A stretch of DNA of 64,000 nucleotides, from contig CANLDN010000009.1 of the NCBI GenBank assembly GCA_947489445.1, positions 62,001 through 126,000 of the forward strand. Reading direction: 5' to 3'. The notes beneath the pieces were generated by a model. It saw only the letters and a program-made list of their open reading frames with translations, had not been told where the DNA came from and did not search any database. Of this stretch, positions 26,948 through 36,053 are shown in pieces (position 1 is the stretch's first letter; each line of letters opens with the position of its first letter). The position numbers were made by a program, and so were the translations under genes. The DNA is from an uncultured Paracoccaceae bacterium (lineage in GTDB: Bacteria > Pseudomonadota > Alphaproteobacteria > Rhodobacterales > Rhodobacteraceae).

Positions 26948-28597
26948 ATGGTCCGGCACGGCGGCAAAATCTTAAGCGATCAACTGGTCAAACTCGGCGT
27001 CCGCCGGGTCTTTTCTGTTCCGGGCGAAAGCTTCCTCGCCGCCCTCGACGGGCTTTATGACAGCGACATTCAGAACGTGGTCTGCCGTCAGGAAGGTGGT
27101 GCCGCCATGATGGCAGAGGCTTACGGCAAAATGACCGGTCAACCCGGTGTCTGTTTCGTCACCCGTGGCCCCGGTGCGACCAACGCCAGCGCCGGCATCC
27201 ATATCGCCATGCAGGACAGCACACCGCTGGTGCTGTTCGTGGGTCAGATTGATAACCGGCATACTGACCGGGAGACATTCCAAGAGATGGATTACAAATC
27301 CCTTTTCGGTGGATTGGCAAAATGGGTAGCGCAAGTTGATCACACTGACCGGCTGCCTGAATACATCGCTCGCGCCTTTCGTGTGGCCACATCCGGCAGG
27401 CCCGGCCCGGTTGTGCTGGCGTTGCCTGAAAACATGCTCAGTGCGCAGGCAGATGTCGCTGACCTACGCCTTCCCGACATCATATTGCAACCCGTTCCAG
27501 GCGATGCAATTCAGGCGATCATGCATGCGTTGGGGCAGGCTGAAAAGCCATTGGTCGTCGTCGGTGGGCCGCACTGGAACCGGCAGGCGCAGGCCGACCT
27601 ACAAGCCTTTGCTGAACGTCAGGACGTACCCATTGTGTCCGGTTTTCGGCGACAGGACTACATGGACAATCACCATTCTCATTTCGCGGGCGATCTGAAC
27701 GTCGGCGTTAATCCCCGACTTGCTGCCCGTCTGCGCGCGGCTGACATGCTGGTTCTGCTGGGCACGCGGTTTGGTGATATCGAAACCCAGGGTTACACGC
27801 TCGTTGACCCGGCCAATCCACAAAAACATATCGTGCATGTACATGCGGATGCCGGTGAAATTGGCCGCGTATATACCCCCGATGTCGGCATCGTTGCCGC
27901 TGCCCCGGCGGTTTTGCGGCAACTGGCTGATGCAGAACCAGCGGGCAATTGGGCAGACTGGACCGCCGACGCGCGTGCCGACTACGAGGCATGGATCATC
28001 CCGCAAGAAAGCCCTGGCGCCCTCAAACAGGAAGACGTCATCAAATGGCTGTCCGATAATCTACCCGATGATGCGATCATTACCAACGGAGCCGGGAATT
28101 ACGCAGCCTGGCTGCACCGTTATTTCATTTACAAACAATACGGTACACAATTAGCGCCGACCTCCGGTTCTATGGGTTATGGCTTTCCGGCAGCGATCTC
28201 TGCGGCAATCGAATACCCTGACCGCACCGTCGTATGTCTGGCCGGTGACGGGTGTTTTCAAATGACTTGCAACGAATTATCGACAGCCGTTCAGCACGGC
28301 GCCAAACCCATCGTTATCGTGATGAACAATGGCCGCTACGGCACAATCCGAATGCATCAGGAAAAGACATATCCGGGGCGCGTATCCGGGACGGCGCTGG
28401 CAAACCCGGATTTCGCCGCACTCGCCCGGGCCTATGGCGGCTTTGGCGTGCTGGTCACACGATCAGAGGATTTTCCAGCGGCCTTTGCTGCGGCGCAGGC
28501 CGCAGGCACGGTCGCCGTCATTGAATGCAAAGTTGATGAAGAGGCTCTGGCGACAAGCGCCACGCTCAGCGCTGTCCGCAAGGCCGTATTGAGTTAA
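26948..28597 (+). CDS. Thiamine diphosphate-dependent enzyme (acetolactate synthase-like)
   Basis: 549-residue ThDP enzyme with the three domains of the acetohydroxyacid synthase/pyruvate decarboxylase superfamily. The catalytic Glu49 lies in CRQEGGAAMMAEAYG, and the ThDP/Mg motif GDGCFQMTCNEL...VMNN is at about 435-463. It has no regulatory-subunit gene next to it, so it is probably not the biosynthetic IlvB; a carboligase or decarboxylase of unknown substrate fits better. The ATG at 26948 is supported by GAGGGAGG; the frame is open further upstream but overlaps the divergent reductase. Confidence 0.92.
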   Translation: MVRHGGKILSDQLVKLGVRRVFSVPGESFLAALDGLYDSDIQNVVCRQEGGAAMMAEAYGKMTGQPGVCFVTRGPGATNASAGIHIAMQDSTPLVLFVGQIDNRHTDRETFQEMDYKSLFGGLAKWVAQVDHTDRLPEYIARAFRVATSGRPGPVVLALPENMLSAQADVADLRLPDIILQPVPGDAIQAIMHALGQAEKPLVVVGGPHWNRQAQADLQAFAERQDVPIVSGFRRQDYMDNHHSHFAGDLNVGVNPRLAARLRAADMLVLLGTRFGDIETQGYTLVDPANPQKHIVHVHADAGEIGRVYTPDVGIVAAAPAVLRQLADAEPAGNWADWTADARADYEAWIIPQESPGALKQEDVIKWLSDNLPDDAIITNGAGNYAAWLHRYFIYKQYGTQLAPTSGSMGYGFPAAISAAIEYPDRTVVCLAGDGCFQMTCNELSTAVQHGAKPIVIVMNNGRYGTIRMHQEKTYPGRVSGTALANPDFAALARAYGGFGVLVTRSEDFPAAFAAAQAAGTVAVIECKVDEEALATSATLSAVRKAVLS

Positions 28598-28689
28598 TGG
28601 TTTTTCCCCTCACGAAAAAATTCACAAAGGCATCCAAGGATTTGTGTAGCAGCGCCGTCTAACCTGTAATCAAAACAGGAGACGTGGGA

Positions 28690-29088
28690 ATGCTGGCAAT
28701 GGAAACAAAGATTGGCACGGTGGCCTTTACCGGATTGGGCGCCGTCATGGCGCAAGAAATTGCCCCGCTCGGATTTACCGCGACCCTTGCCCAGATCCAT
28801 GGACGCGGCGGCGTTTTAATTACAGCCGCAGGCATCCCGGTGGGCGATTATACCACCGTGCGTTTTGCGCATGACCATATGGCCATCTCGGACGGCTGCG
28901 GTGCGGTGCAGATCAACGTCAGTGCAGATCAAACGCTGCACTGCGATACCCAGCCAGCGCCTGGGTCAGTTCTTGCACAGTTAATGGCCGCGGATGGGAT
29001 GATCCTGCTGCATGACGACCGGGTGCTTTTTAGCAAAAATGGGATGACATTGGCTGTCTTTGCGCTTGGCATCGACGCTATGCCTTGA
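28690..29088 (+). CDS. Hypothetical protein
   Basis: 132-residue protein of no family I recognise. Predicted mostly beta, with alternating hydrophobic segments (GVLITAAGIPVGDYTTVRFA; MILLHDDRVLFSKNGMTLAVFA). No signal peptide or clear transmembrane helix. The ATG at 28690 follows AGGAG at 9 bp, clear evidence that it is translated; a GTG two codons earlier is too close to that site. Its last 11 bases overlap the converging bluB. It lies about 90 bp after the ThDP enzyme. Confidence 0.7.
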   Translation: MLAMETKIGTVAFTGLGAVMAQEIAPLGFTATLAQIHGRGGVLITAAGIPVGDYTTVRFAHDHMAISDGCGAVQINVSADQTLHCDTQPAPGSVLAQLMAADGMILLHDDRVLFSKNGMTLAVFALGIDAMP

Positions 29089-29701
29089 TCCAGGCAGTGG
29101 CTGTGTTTTCCTGCCACCCCGCGCGATGCAATAGCGGTGTGTCATCGTCGCCAGCGGCAAAGCCAATGCAAAGATAGCCAGTTAGTGTCCAATCTGCGGG
29201 CGTATCAAGGATCTCGCAAATCCCGTCCGGATCCAGGATCGACACCCACCCGACCCCAAGGTTTTCAGCCCGCGCCGCAAGCCAGAGTGTATGGATGGCT
29301 GTCACTGTGGAATAATCGAGCATTTCCGGCATGGATTGACGGCCCAATCCGTGCCCTTCTTCCGGGCTGTGATCGGTAAAGATGGCCAGATGCATAGGGG
29401 CTTCACGCAGGCCCGCCAGTTTCAAAGCATTATACTTGGCGCGCACTGCGTCGCTATAGATCGCAGCTGCCCTGGCATTGGCGGCTTCAAAATTTGCGAT
29501 AATATCGGCACGCAGTGCAGGCGTGGCCACTTGCACCACACGCCACGGACGGGCGTTGCCAACAGACGGGGCCATGTCCATTGCTGCACGCAGCCGGTCC
29601 AGTGTATCAGCCGGGATGGGATCAGGCAGGAAATGCCGCACATCACGTCGCCAGCGCAGCACGTCATGCAATGCATCCCGGTGAACCTGCCCCAGCTTCA
29701 T
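29078..29701 (-). CDS. bluB: 5,6-dimethylbenzimidazole synthase BluB
   Basis: 207-residue flavin-destructase that converts reduced FMN and oxygen into 5,6-dimethylbenzimidazole, the lower ligand of cobalamin. Nitroreductase-like fold with BluB-typical motifs: RRDVRHFLPDPIP near the N-terminus, MAPSVGNARPWRVV (about 40-53), and the C-terminal VGWVSILDP stretch. It is the last gene of the cobO/yrbL-like/Lin0512 operon, starting directly at the preceding gene's stop, which ties that operon to B12 synthesis. Confidence 0.95.
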   Translation of the reverse strand: MKLGQVHRDALHDVLRWRRDVRHFLPDPIPADTLDRLRAAMDMAPSVGNARPWRVVQVATPALRADIIANFEAANARAAAIYSDAVRAKYNALKLAGLREAPMHLAIFTDHSPEEGHGLGRQSMPEMLDYSTVTAIHTLWLAARAENLGVGWVSILDPDGICEILDTPADWTLTGYLCIGFAAGDDDTPLLHRAGWQENTATAWIKA

Positions 29702-30064
29702 TCAGCTATGTTTCCATTTGCCGACCTGCGATGGCAAAAACGCCTCGACCGACGCAGTGGCCAGTACAGCGGTATCACCGGTTTCACGGTTGGGCACGTT
29801 CAGCCCGCCAGTAACCGCCCGCACCTCAGCCCGACCGCGCGGCAAACCGCTTTTCAATGCGTCACAGTCAATCTGATCCGGTTCCTGCACAGCGACCGTA
29901 ACCTGCACGCGCATGTTGGTATGCGGCAAACCGATGCTTTGAAAAATGGGCAGGGTCGAATGGCGGATCGCATCCTCAATCGCGCGTTTGGCGGCCTCTT
30001 GATAGTCCATCCCGTGCAGGTCGTTGCCCATGCCCATTTCGATGATTACACGCTGTTCGGTCAT
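29702..30064 (-). CDS. Lin0512 family protein (second of a tandem pair)
   Basis: 120-residue protein of the Lin0512 family, function unknown. The family start (RVIIEMGMGNDLHGMDYQEAA) and VAVQEPDQIDCDALKSGLPRG are shared with the upstream paralogue at 30061-30405. No membrane segment. Its ATG overlaps the stop of that paralogue (ATGA) and its stop abuts bluB, so the three genes are co-translated. Presence in a cobalamin operon suggests a role linked to corrinoid synthesis or use, which is inference. Confidence 0.9.
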   Translation of the reverse strand: MTEQRVIIEMGMGNDLHGMDYQEAAKRAIEDAIRHSTLPIFQSIGLPHTNMRVQVTVAVQEPDQIDCDALKSGLPRGRAEVRAVTGGLNVPNRETGDTAVLATASVEAFLPSQVGKWKHS

Positions 30065-30405
30065 GCGGGCACCATGTCGAAGGCGACATTGATCGCCACA
30101 TTTGCAATGACGGTCGGCTTGCCATTAGGGCGGGGCACATCAAGCCCGCCATGGTGAACGGTGATTGTCGGTTGGCCATAAGGAAAGATGTCCAGCAAGC
30201 GATCCACATCAACCTGATCAGGTTCCTGCACGCCGATCTGCACATCAATCAGCATCGCCTCTTTTTCAAACCCGAAAAGCTCTGCCATGTTGATCGAATT
30301 ATGCCAAAGCGCGTCTTGCAAGCCCCGCCTGGCCGCTTGGGTATAATCTTGGCGGCGCAGGCTGGTGCCCATGCCGAACTCAGTCAGGACGCGGTGTTTG
30401 GGCAT
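30061..30405 (-). CDS. Lin0512 family protein (first of a tandem pair)
   Basis: 114-residue Lin0512-family protein, paralogous to the following gene: both share an N-terminal xEFGMG/xEMGMGxxL motif, a DYxxAAxR stretch, VQEPDQVD and a GGLDVPxxNG segment. The start at 30405 matches the family N-terminus (MPKHRVLTEFGMGTS) and follows a purine-rich AAAGGAAG; an in-frame extension to 30576 would run into the yrbL-like gene. Tandem divergent copies suggest a heteromer or two related substrates. Confidence 0.9.
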   Translation of the reverse strand: MPKHRVLTEFGMGTSLRRQDYTQAARRGLQDALWHNSINMAELFGFEKEAMLIDVQIGVQEPDQVDVDRLLDIFPYGQPTITVHHGGLDVPRPNGKPTVIANVAINVAFDMVPA

Positions 30406-30421
30406 AATTTTCTTCCTTTGA

Positions 30422-31102
30422 TCAGGAGAGGGGCGGGCTTGCAGAAAACTGGCGCGCTTTTGCATTCCAGACAAGGCTGCCACGCGCCATCCGGTTACAA
30501 CTGTCGTCCAGCCCAATGTGATTTGTCCAGCGGGACATGGACCGCACGGGGATCGCGTGAATGTCGCCAAAGCCATCGATCATAACGCACTTCACTGCGC
30601 CTAAGGTTCCGGCTTCATGGCGTTTGCCGAAGACAAAGTTGCGGGGTTTGAGGTCACTGGCCCGGATATTCAGATCATAAAGGCGGGTGATCGTCGTGTT
30701 GAGCATGTCCAAATGGGCATTGGTCAGTTGGTTTTCGTTCAAGAGCTGTTGCAAAGTAACCGCCAGATGATCTGCCTCACCGATCACTTTTTCGGTCAGG
30801 CAGCCAAGCCCCTGATCTGTTGCCACGAACCCATACATATGGCTGATAGGTGGCTGGAACTCCGGCGCTTGGTTGGCGAGCATGACCCGTAGATATTCAA
30901 GATATTCCTTACGCACATGCCGACTGCGCAAAGATGGGAATGTGCGTTCGGCCCAATTGCCAAAGGCGGACCTGTTGTGGGTTTCCGGCTGTGGTAGCAG
31001 GACCTTGATCAGCTTGGTGTCGTCGGTTGGATGCAGGTAAACCGCCCGTTGTAGGCCCTGTGCTACTGGTGTGTGACCCTCCAGAGAAAGCGGCTGTACC
31101 AT
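30422..31102 (-). CDS. YrbL-like kinase-fold protein in the cobalamin operon
   Basis: 226-residue protein resembling the YrbL family (a PhoP-regulated protein in E. coli with a protein-kinase-like fold). The catalytic-loop-like DLKPRNFVFG (about residues 152-161) and a metal-loop-like VMIDGFGD (about 173-180) are visible, as are an N-terminal glycine-poor loop and a Lys in KLIKVLL. It starts 6 bp after the cobO stop and is followed 16 bp later by the Lin0512 pair, so it belongs to the same transcript. Function is unknown; phosphotransfer on a small molecule is possible. Confidence 0.8.
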   Translation of the reverse strand: MVQPLSLEGHTPVAQGLQRAVYLHPTDDTKLIKVLLPQPETHNRSAFGNWAERTFPSLRSRHVRKEYLEYLRVMLANQAPEFQPPISHMYGFVATDQGLGCLTEKVIGEADHLAVTLQQLLNENQLTNAHLDMLNTTITRLYDLNIRASDLKPRNFVFGKRHEAGTLGAVKCVMIDGFGDIHAIPVRSMSRWTNHIGLDDSCNRMARGSLVWNAKARQFSASPPLS

Positions 31103-31108
31103 TCGGAT

Positions 31109-31744
31109 TTAGTATTCCACGCCGATCTGCGCTTTGATCCCGGACCGGAAAGGATGTTTGACAAGCTCCATTTCCGTGACCAGATCAGCGAGTTCGATCA
31201 GATCGTCATGCGCGTTCCGCCCGGTCAGGACCACGTGGGTCATTTCGGGTTTGTGGTTCTTGAGGAAATCGACGACATCTGCAGCACTGACATAGTCATA
31301 GCGGATCGCGATATTGATCTCGTCCAGCAGGACCATGTGGTTGGTTTCATCAAGGATCAGTTCCTTGGCCTTGGCCCAAGCGGCCTGCGCCATTTCCGTA
31401 TCACGGGATTTGTCCTGTGTTTCCCATGTGAACCCTTCGCCCATGGTGTGGAAGGCGCAGGTATCGCTGAATTTCGACAGGATCAGGTCGCGTTCGCCGG
31501 TGGACATGCCGCCCTTGATGAACTGCACGACAGCGCATTTCATATCATGGGCGATGCAGCGGAAGATCATCCCGAAGGCGGCAGAGGATTTGCCCTTGCC
31601 CTTGCCGGTATGGACGATGATCAGGCCCTTCTTGTCGGTTTTGGTGGCCATGATCTTGTCGCGGGCGGCCTTTTTCTTGGCCATCTTCATCGCGTGTCGG
31701 TCGGTATCATCCTGCGCGGTCGATTGGCTGTCATCATGGCTCAT
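31109..31744 (-). CDS. cobO: Cob(I)yrinic acid a,c-diamide adenosyltransferase CobO
   Basis: 211-residue CobA/CobO/BtuR-type ATP:corrinoid adenosyltransferase, which attaches the 5'-deoxyadenosyl group to Co(I) corrinoid. The P-loop HTGKGKGKSSAAFG and the conserved LDEINIAIRYDYV (Walker B-like) are present; the C-terminus ends in the family-typical HPFRSGIKAQIGVEY. The N-terminal 30 residues are a basic extension. I chose the ATG at 31744 (GGGG at 9 bp). It heads the five-gene unit running to bluB. Confidence 0.96.
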   Translation of the reverse strand: MSHDDSQSTAQDDTDRHAMKMAKKKAARDKIMATKTDKKGLIIVHTGKGKGKSSAAFGMIFRCIAHDMKCAVVQFIKGGMSTGERDLILSKFSDTCAFHTMGEGFTWETQDKSRDTEMAQAAWAKAKELILDETNHMVLLDEINIAIRYDYVSAADVVDFLKNHKPEMTHVVLTGRNAHDDLIELADLVTEMELVKHPFRSGIKAQIGVEY

Positions 31745-31890
31745 TTCGGCATCCCCTTTTTCGTATGCACGCGCACTACTATGACTCAGTCGGTTGAACT
31801 TCGCCAGATGATCAATTTTCAATTGATCTCCATAATGGTCAGGAGTAGCGTCCGCCGTGATTTATTACACTATGTCAAGGGGATAACAGA

Positions 31891-32259
31891 GTGTTCTTTT
31901 TTGTTTTCAGAGGTATTGGGCCTGTGGCGTTGGTATTAGGTGTTGTGGGTGCATTGGCGGGTTTTTTGATGCCCGAACACCTACCAGGTCTGGCCGAACA
32001 GATCACCGCTGCCGGAGTGCCGGTCTTTGCGGTAGGGATGATTGCGGCAGGTGTTTTGACCGTGCTGATCGGCTTTGTGGCGAACAGGAAGCCATGGACC
32101 GAGGTTGTTTCAGATCCGCAAAGCGGGCGACGCTACCGGGTGGGGACGCCATCCACGCTCTATTGGATCCCGATTCAGTATTGGGGTCTGCTTTTTGTTG
32201 GCGTCGGCGTGGCGAATTACATGGGCGTGACTGAGATTGCAGGTATAGGACTGTACTAG
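31891..32259 (+). CDS. Small integral membrane protein between cobN and cobO
   Basis: 122-residue hypothetical protein with three predicted membrane segments (about 7-27, 44-64, 95-113; VALVLGVVGALAGFL is typical) and a soluble loop PQSGRRYRVGTPSTLYWIP between the second and third. Starts with GTG at 31891, preceded by AAGGGG. It lies on the strand opposite to the surrounding cobalamin genes and its stop faces the end of cobN. Nothing in the sequence shows a role in B12 transport. Confidence 0.8.
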   Translation: MFFFVFRGIGPVALVLGVVGALAGFLMPEHLPGLAEQITAAGVPVFAVGMIAAGVLTVLIGFVANRKPWTEVVSDPQSGRRYRVGTPSTLYWIPIQYWGLLFVGVGVANYMGVTEIAGIGLY

Positions 32260-32291
32260 GATTGATCGCAAAAGTGCGGGTGTCCCGGATG

Positions 32292-35200
32292 CTATGACAA
32301 AAGCCCTGCGATGCGCGCGTGGGCGGAGTTTGATTTTGGCTGCCAGAGGTCCCGGTCGATGGCTTCCTGCAGGCGCTCGGCGATTTCCTTGAGCGCGGGC
32401 GCGTTCGCGTCAGCGATGAAGTCGCGGGTGGCGTCGTCTTTGATGAACGCCTCTTCCACCAGATCGAAATGGTGGTTGCGCACAGCGCCAGTGGTTGCGG
32501 CGAAGGCGAAGAGGTAATCGACTGTTGCCGCGATTTCGAACGCGCCTTTGTAGCCGTGCCGTTTGACGCCGTCGATCCATTTGGGGTTGACCACGCGGGA
32601 CCGCACGACGCGCCCGATTTCATCGTCCAGCGTGCGGATAATGGGCCGTTCGGGGCGGGAATGATCGTTATGATAGATCGGCCGGTCCTGCCCTTGCAAG
32701 GTGCTGATCGCGGCTGCGGCACCCCCTTCGAACTGGTAGTAATCGTCGCTGTCGAGGATATCGTGTTCGCGGTTGTCCTGATTTTGCACGATGGCTTCGG
32801 TCTGGGACAGGCGTTGTTCCATGGCCGCACGGGCCCTGCGCCCCTCGGCCCCTGATCCGTAGGCGTAGCTGCCCCATTCCAGATAGGCCTCGGCGAAGTC
32901 CGCCTTGTCGGTCCAGATCCTTTCGTCGATCAGGGTCTGCAGGCCGGCCCCGTAGGCCCCGGGTTTGGAGCCGAAGACGCGGGACTGATCCTCGCCTTGT
33001 CGGGTGCGGGCGGCGGCGGGGTTGAGATCATCGGGTTCGTCGAGTGCCTGTACGGCGCGGGCGGCGGAATCGACCAGCGCGATGAGTTGCGGGAAGGCGT
33101 CGCGGAAAAAGCCGGAAATGCGCAAGGTCACATCGACGCGCGGACGGCCGAGGACGGATTGGGGGAGGATTTCGAAGCCCGTGACGCGCCGGTTGGCGCT
33201 GTCCCAGGTGGGTTTGACCCCCATCAATGCGAGTGCCTGCGCGATGTCATCGCCGCCGGTCCGCATGTTTGCGGTGCCCCAGGCGGTGATCAGCATGGTT
33301 CGTGGCCAGTCGCCATGGTCCTGAAGGTGTTTTTCGATCAGAAGGTTGGCGGATTTCCAGCCCAGCGCCCAGGCGGTGGGGGTGGGGACGGCCCGGCTGT
33401 CGACGCTGAAAAAATTGCGCCCTGTGGGCAGCACATCGAGCCGCCCGCGCGTTGGGGCGCCGGACGGGCCCGGGCTGACGAAGTGCCCTGAAAGGGCGCT
33501 GAGGAGGGCCGCCCCTTCGGCCCGGCCGCAGGTCTGGATTGTGGGCAGGATGTGGTCGCGGATTTCCGTGAGGACGGCCTGTGACGCTCGTGGGGTGAAC
33601 CCCACATCGCCCCACCCGCCGTCCCGCAAGAGCTTTTGGCTGAGGTTTTCGAGTTTTTCGATCGTGTCGCCATTGGTGCGCCAGGTGGTGCCATCGGCTA
33701 GGGCGTGGGGTTTTTCGATGGCCGGTGCGCCCATGTCGCAATCAAGCGGGTCGATGCCGAGGTTCAGGTCAGCTGCCAGTGCCCGGAGGAGCGAGGCGTT
33801 CGCCCCTTTGCCATCGCCACGTGGCACGCGGGCGAGTGCGATGGCCAGATCGCGTTCCTGTTGCCCGGTGGGCGACTGGCCGAAGATGTGTAGCCCGTCC
33901 CTGATCTGCGCCTCTTTCAATTCGCAAAGATAGGCGTCGAGCTTGCCAAGGTCGCTGTCATTGTCGCCGGTGAAGCCTGCGTCTTTGGCAAGGCCGGTGA
34001 CGTCTGACAAGGACAGGATTTCGCGCCGCAGATGGGCGATCCGGCGGGGGTCGACGCCTGCGGCTTCGTAATATTCATCTACCAGCGCCTCCAGATCGCG
34101 CAGGGGGCCGTAGCTTTCGGCGCGGGTCAGTGGCGGGGTCAGGTGGTCGATGATCACCGCGCTGGCGCGCCGTTTGGCCTGCGTGCCTTCACCGGGATCG
34201 TTGACGATAAAGGGGTAGATATGCGGTGTGGGGCCGAAGACGGCTTCGGGCCAGCAGGTTTCTGACAGGGCCACGGCCTTGCCCGGCAGCCATTCGAGGT
34301 TGCCGTGTTTGCCCATATGCACGATGGCGTCCGCGCCCCAGTGATGGCGCAGCCAGAAATAGAAGGCCAGGTAGTTGTGCGGCGGCACGAGGTCGGGCGA
34401 ATGATAGGTGTCGGTCGGGTCGATATTGTAGCCGCGCGCCGGTTGCAGACCGACGACCGCATTGCCGAACCGGTGGATGCTGAGGGCGAAACCTGCGTCG
34501 GTTGCACCCTGGGATGCCTCCGGCGGCGGTATTTTGGAACAAAAGAAGGGGTCATCTTCGGGCTGGCCCCAGCGGGTGGTGATTTGGTCTTTGATCTCCC
34601 ACGGCAGTGCGTCGAAATATTGTTGATAGAGGGCTAGGGGGAGGAATTCGCCGCCTTCCTTGTCGGCCCTGTCCGTGAGCCAGTTCGTGGGACCGTCCAT
34701 GATCTGTTGCATGAGCGCGGCGCTGTCGGCGGGTGGTGTGACCTCGTAGCCCTCCGTTTGTAGCAGGTTCAGAACGTGGATTGTGGCGGCGGGTGTGTCG
34801 AGGCCGACGCCATTGGCGAGGCGGCCGTCCTTGTTGGGGTAGTTGGCGAGGATCAGGGCGACCTTTTTTTCCTGTCGTGGCGTGTGGCGCAGATTGGCCC
34901 AGTTTTTCGTCAATTGGCTGACGAAATCGATCCGGTCGCTGCGCGCCTGATAGGTGGCGATGGGGCATTCGGTGGCGTCGTCAAAGAACGCCTCGCCCTT
35001 GAAGCTGACCGCGCGGGAGAGGATGCGCCCGTCAACTTCTGGCAGGGCCACGTTCATGGCGATGTCGCGGGCGGTCAGCCCGTGCAGCCCATCGGCCCAT
35101 GTGGATTCGGCGGCGCCTGACAGGATGACCTGAAAGATGGGTGCATTGTTGGTCAGCAGCGGGTTTTCCGGGCTGTCGTCGCCGTCATGCGGAGAGCCCA

Positions 35201-36005
35201 CAGCGAAGGCGGTGCAGTTCAGGATCACGTCGGGCGGGGCGGCGTCGAAGAGTGATTTCAGTGTGGCGGTGCTGACCGGGTCCTTGAGGCTGGCCACGAA
35301 GATGGGCAGCGGGTTGAGGCCTGCGCGTGACAGGCTGCGGGTGAGCCGGTTGATGGGGTTCAGCCCGCCGCCCTGGACGAGGGCGCGGTAGAAGATGATG
35401 GGGATGATGGCTGCGCCGTCGGTCCATGTGGCCTGGGCTGCTGCGAGGTTGGCGATGCCGGCACCCGGCCAGTAGACACCAGCGCGCAGGAGCGGTGCGG
35501 GGGCGGCGGGTTTTTCGCCGCCGTCCAGCATGGCCTTTGCATAGGCGAGCAGGTTGGCGCTGTTTTGCGGGCCGCCTTCTACAAGGTAGGACCACAGGGT
35601 ATCGTAATCCTGTTCGCTGACGGTCGAAAGCCCGCGCAATTCGGGGTCCGGTTTGTCGTCGCCGGGCAGGAAGGCTGCGGGGATGCCTGCCGCATGCAGC
35701 CGGGCGGCATATTGGGTCAGCCCGTATTTCCAGTAGCCGGCCCCGCCGAGGATGCGGGCGATCACGAGCCGGGATTTCGTGGCGCAATTGTCCAAATGCA
35801 GATCGACCGACATCGGGTGGGTCAGGTGCATCATATTGGCCAGCCGCAGGGTTGGCGGATCGGCCATTTCGCTGCGCGCATCCGACAGGGCGGCGAGTTC
35901 GGTGTCGGCCGCAGAGATGATGACGATATCTGCAGGGGTCTGGCCGAGGTCGACGGGCTCAGTGCCGTCACTGATTGCACCGGGGGTGGCGGCGAGGAGG
36001 TGCAT
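32292..36005 (-). CDS. cobN: Cobaltochelatase subunit CobN
   Basis: 1237-residue large subunit of the aerobic ATP-dependent cobaltochelatase, which inserts Co2+ into hydrogenobyrinic acid a,c-diamide with CobS and CobT. Relationship to magnesium chelatase H subunit is clear throughout, for example HMGKHGNLEWLPGKAVALSE and YNIDPTDTYHSPDLVPPHNYLAFYFWL around residues 545-600. The length is normal for CobN. CobS and CobT are not in the window. It follows the GNAT gene by 48 bp and is likely on the riboswitch-controlled transcript that starts before hupE. Confidence 0.97.
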   Translation of the reverse strand: MHLLAATPGAISDGTEPVDLGQTPADIVIISAADTELAALSDARSEMADPPTLRLANMMHLTHPMSVDLHLDNCATKSRLVIARILGGAGYWKYGLTQYAARLHAAGIPAAFLPGDDKPDPELRGLSTVSEQDYDTLWSYLVEGGPQNSANLLAYAKAMLDGGEKPAAPAPLLRAGVYWPGAGIANLAAAQATWTDGAAIIPIIFYRALVQGGGLNPINRLTRSLSRAGLNPLPIFVASLKDPVSTATLKSLFDAAPPDVILNCTAFAVGSPHDGDDSPENPLLTNNAPIFQVILSGAAESTWADGLHGLTARDIAMNVALPEVDGRILSRAVSFKGEAFFDDATECPIATYQARSDRIDFVSQLTKNWANLRHTPRQEKKVALILANYPNKDGRLANGVGLDTPAATIHVLNLLQTEGYEVTPPADSAALMQQIMDGPTNWLTDRADKEGGEFLPLALYQQYFDALPWEIKDQITTRWGQPEDDPFFCSKIPPPEASQGATDAGFALSIHRFGNAVVGLQPARGYNIDPTDTYHSPDLVPPHNYLAFYFWLRHHWGADAIVHMGKHGNLEWLPGKAVALSETCWPEAVFGPTPHIYPFIVNDPGEGTQAKRRASAVIIDHLTPPLTRAESYGPLRDLEALVDEYYEAAGVDPRRIAHLRREILSLSDVTGLAKDAGFTGDNDSDLGKLDAYLCELKEAQIRDGLHIFGQSPTGQQERDLAIALARVPRGDGKGANASLLRALAADLNLGIDPLDCDMGAPAIEKPHALADGTTWRTNGDTIEKLENLSQKLLRDGGWGDVGFTPRASQAVLTEIRDHILPTIQTCGRAEGAALLSALSGHFVSPGPSGAPTRGRLDVLPTGRNFFSVDSRAVPTPTAWALGWKSANLLIEKHLQDHGDWPRTMLITAWGTANMRTGGDDIAQALALMGVKPTWDSANRRVTGFEILPQSVLGRPRVDVTLRISGFFRDAFPQLIALVDSAARAVQALDEPDDLNPAAARTRQGEDQSRVFGSKPGAYGAGLQTLIDERIWTDKADFAEAYLEWGSYAYGSGAEGRRARAAMEQRLSQTEAIVQNQDNREHDILDSDDYYQFEGGAAAAISTLQGQDRPIYHNDHSRPERPIIRTLDDEIGRVVRSRVVNPKWIDGVKRHGYKGAFEIAATVDYLFAFAATTGAVRNHHFDLVEEAFIKDDATRDFIADANAPALKEIAERLQEAIDRDLWQPKSNSAHARIAGLLS

Positions 36006-36053
36006 GTCAGGCAGAGGCCCCGGATCGGAGTCCGGGGCGGTGGTGCGTGTGCC

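Noticed and set aside
33003..35391. Plus-strand frames of up to 195 codons opposite cobN
   Set aside because: Shadow frames of a firmly identified 1237-residue gene.
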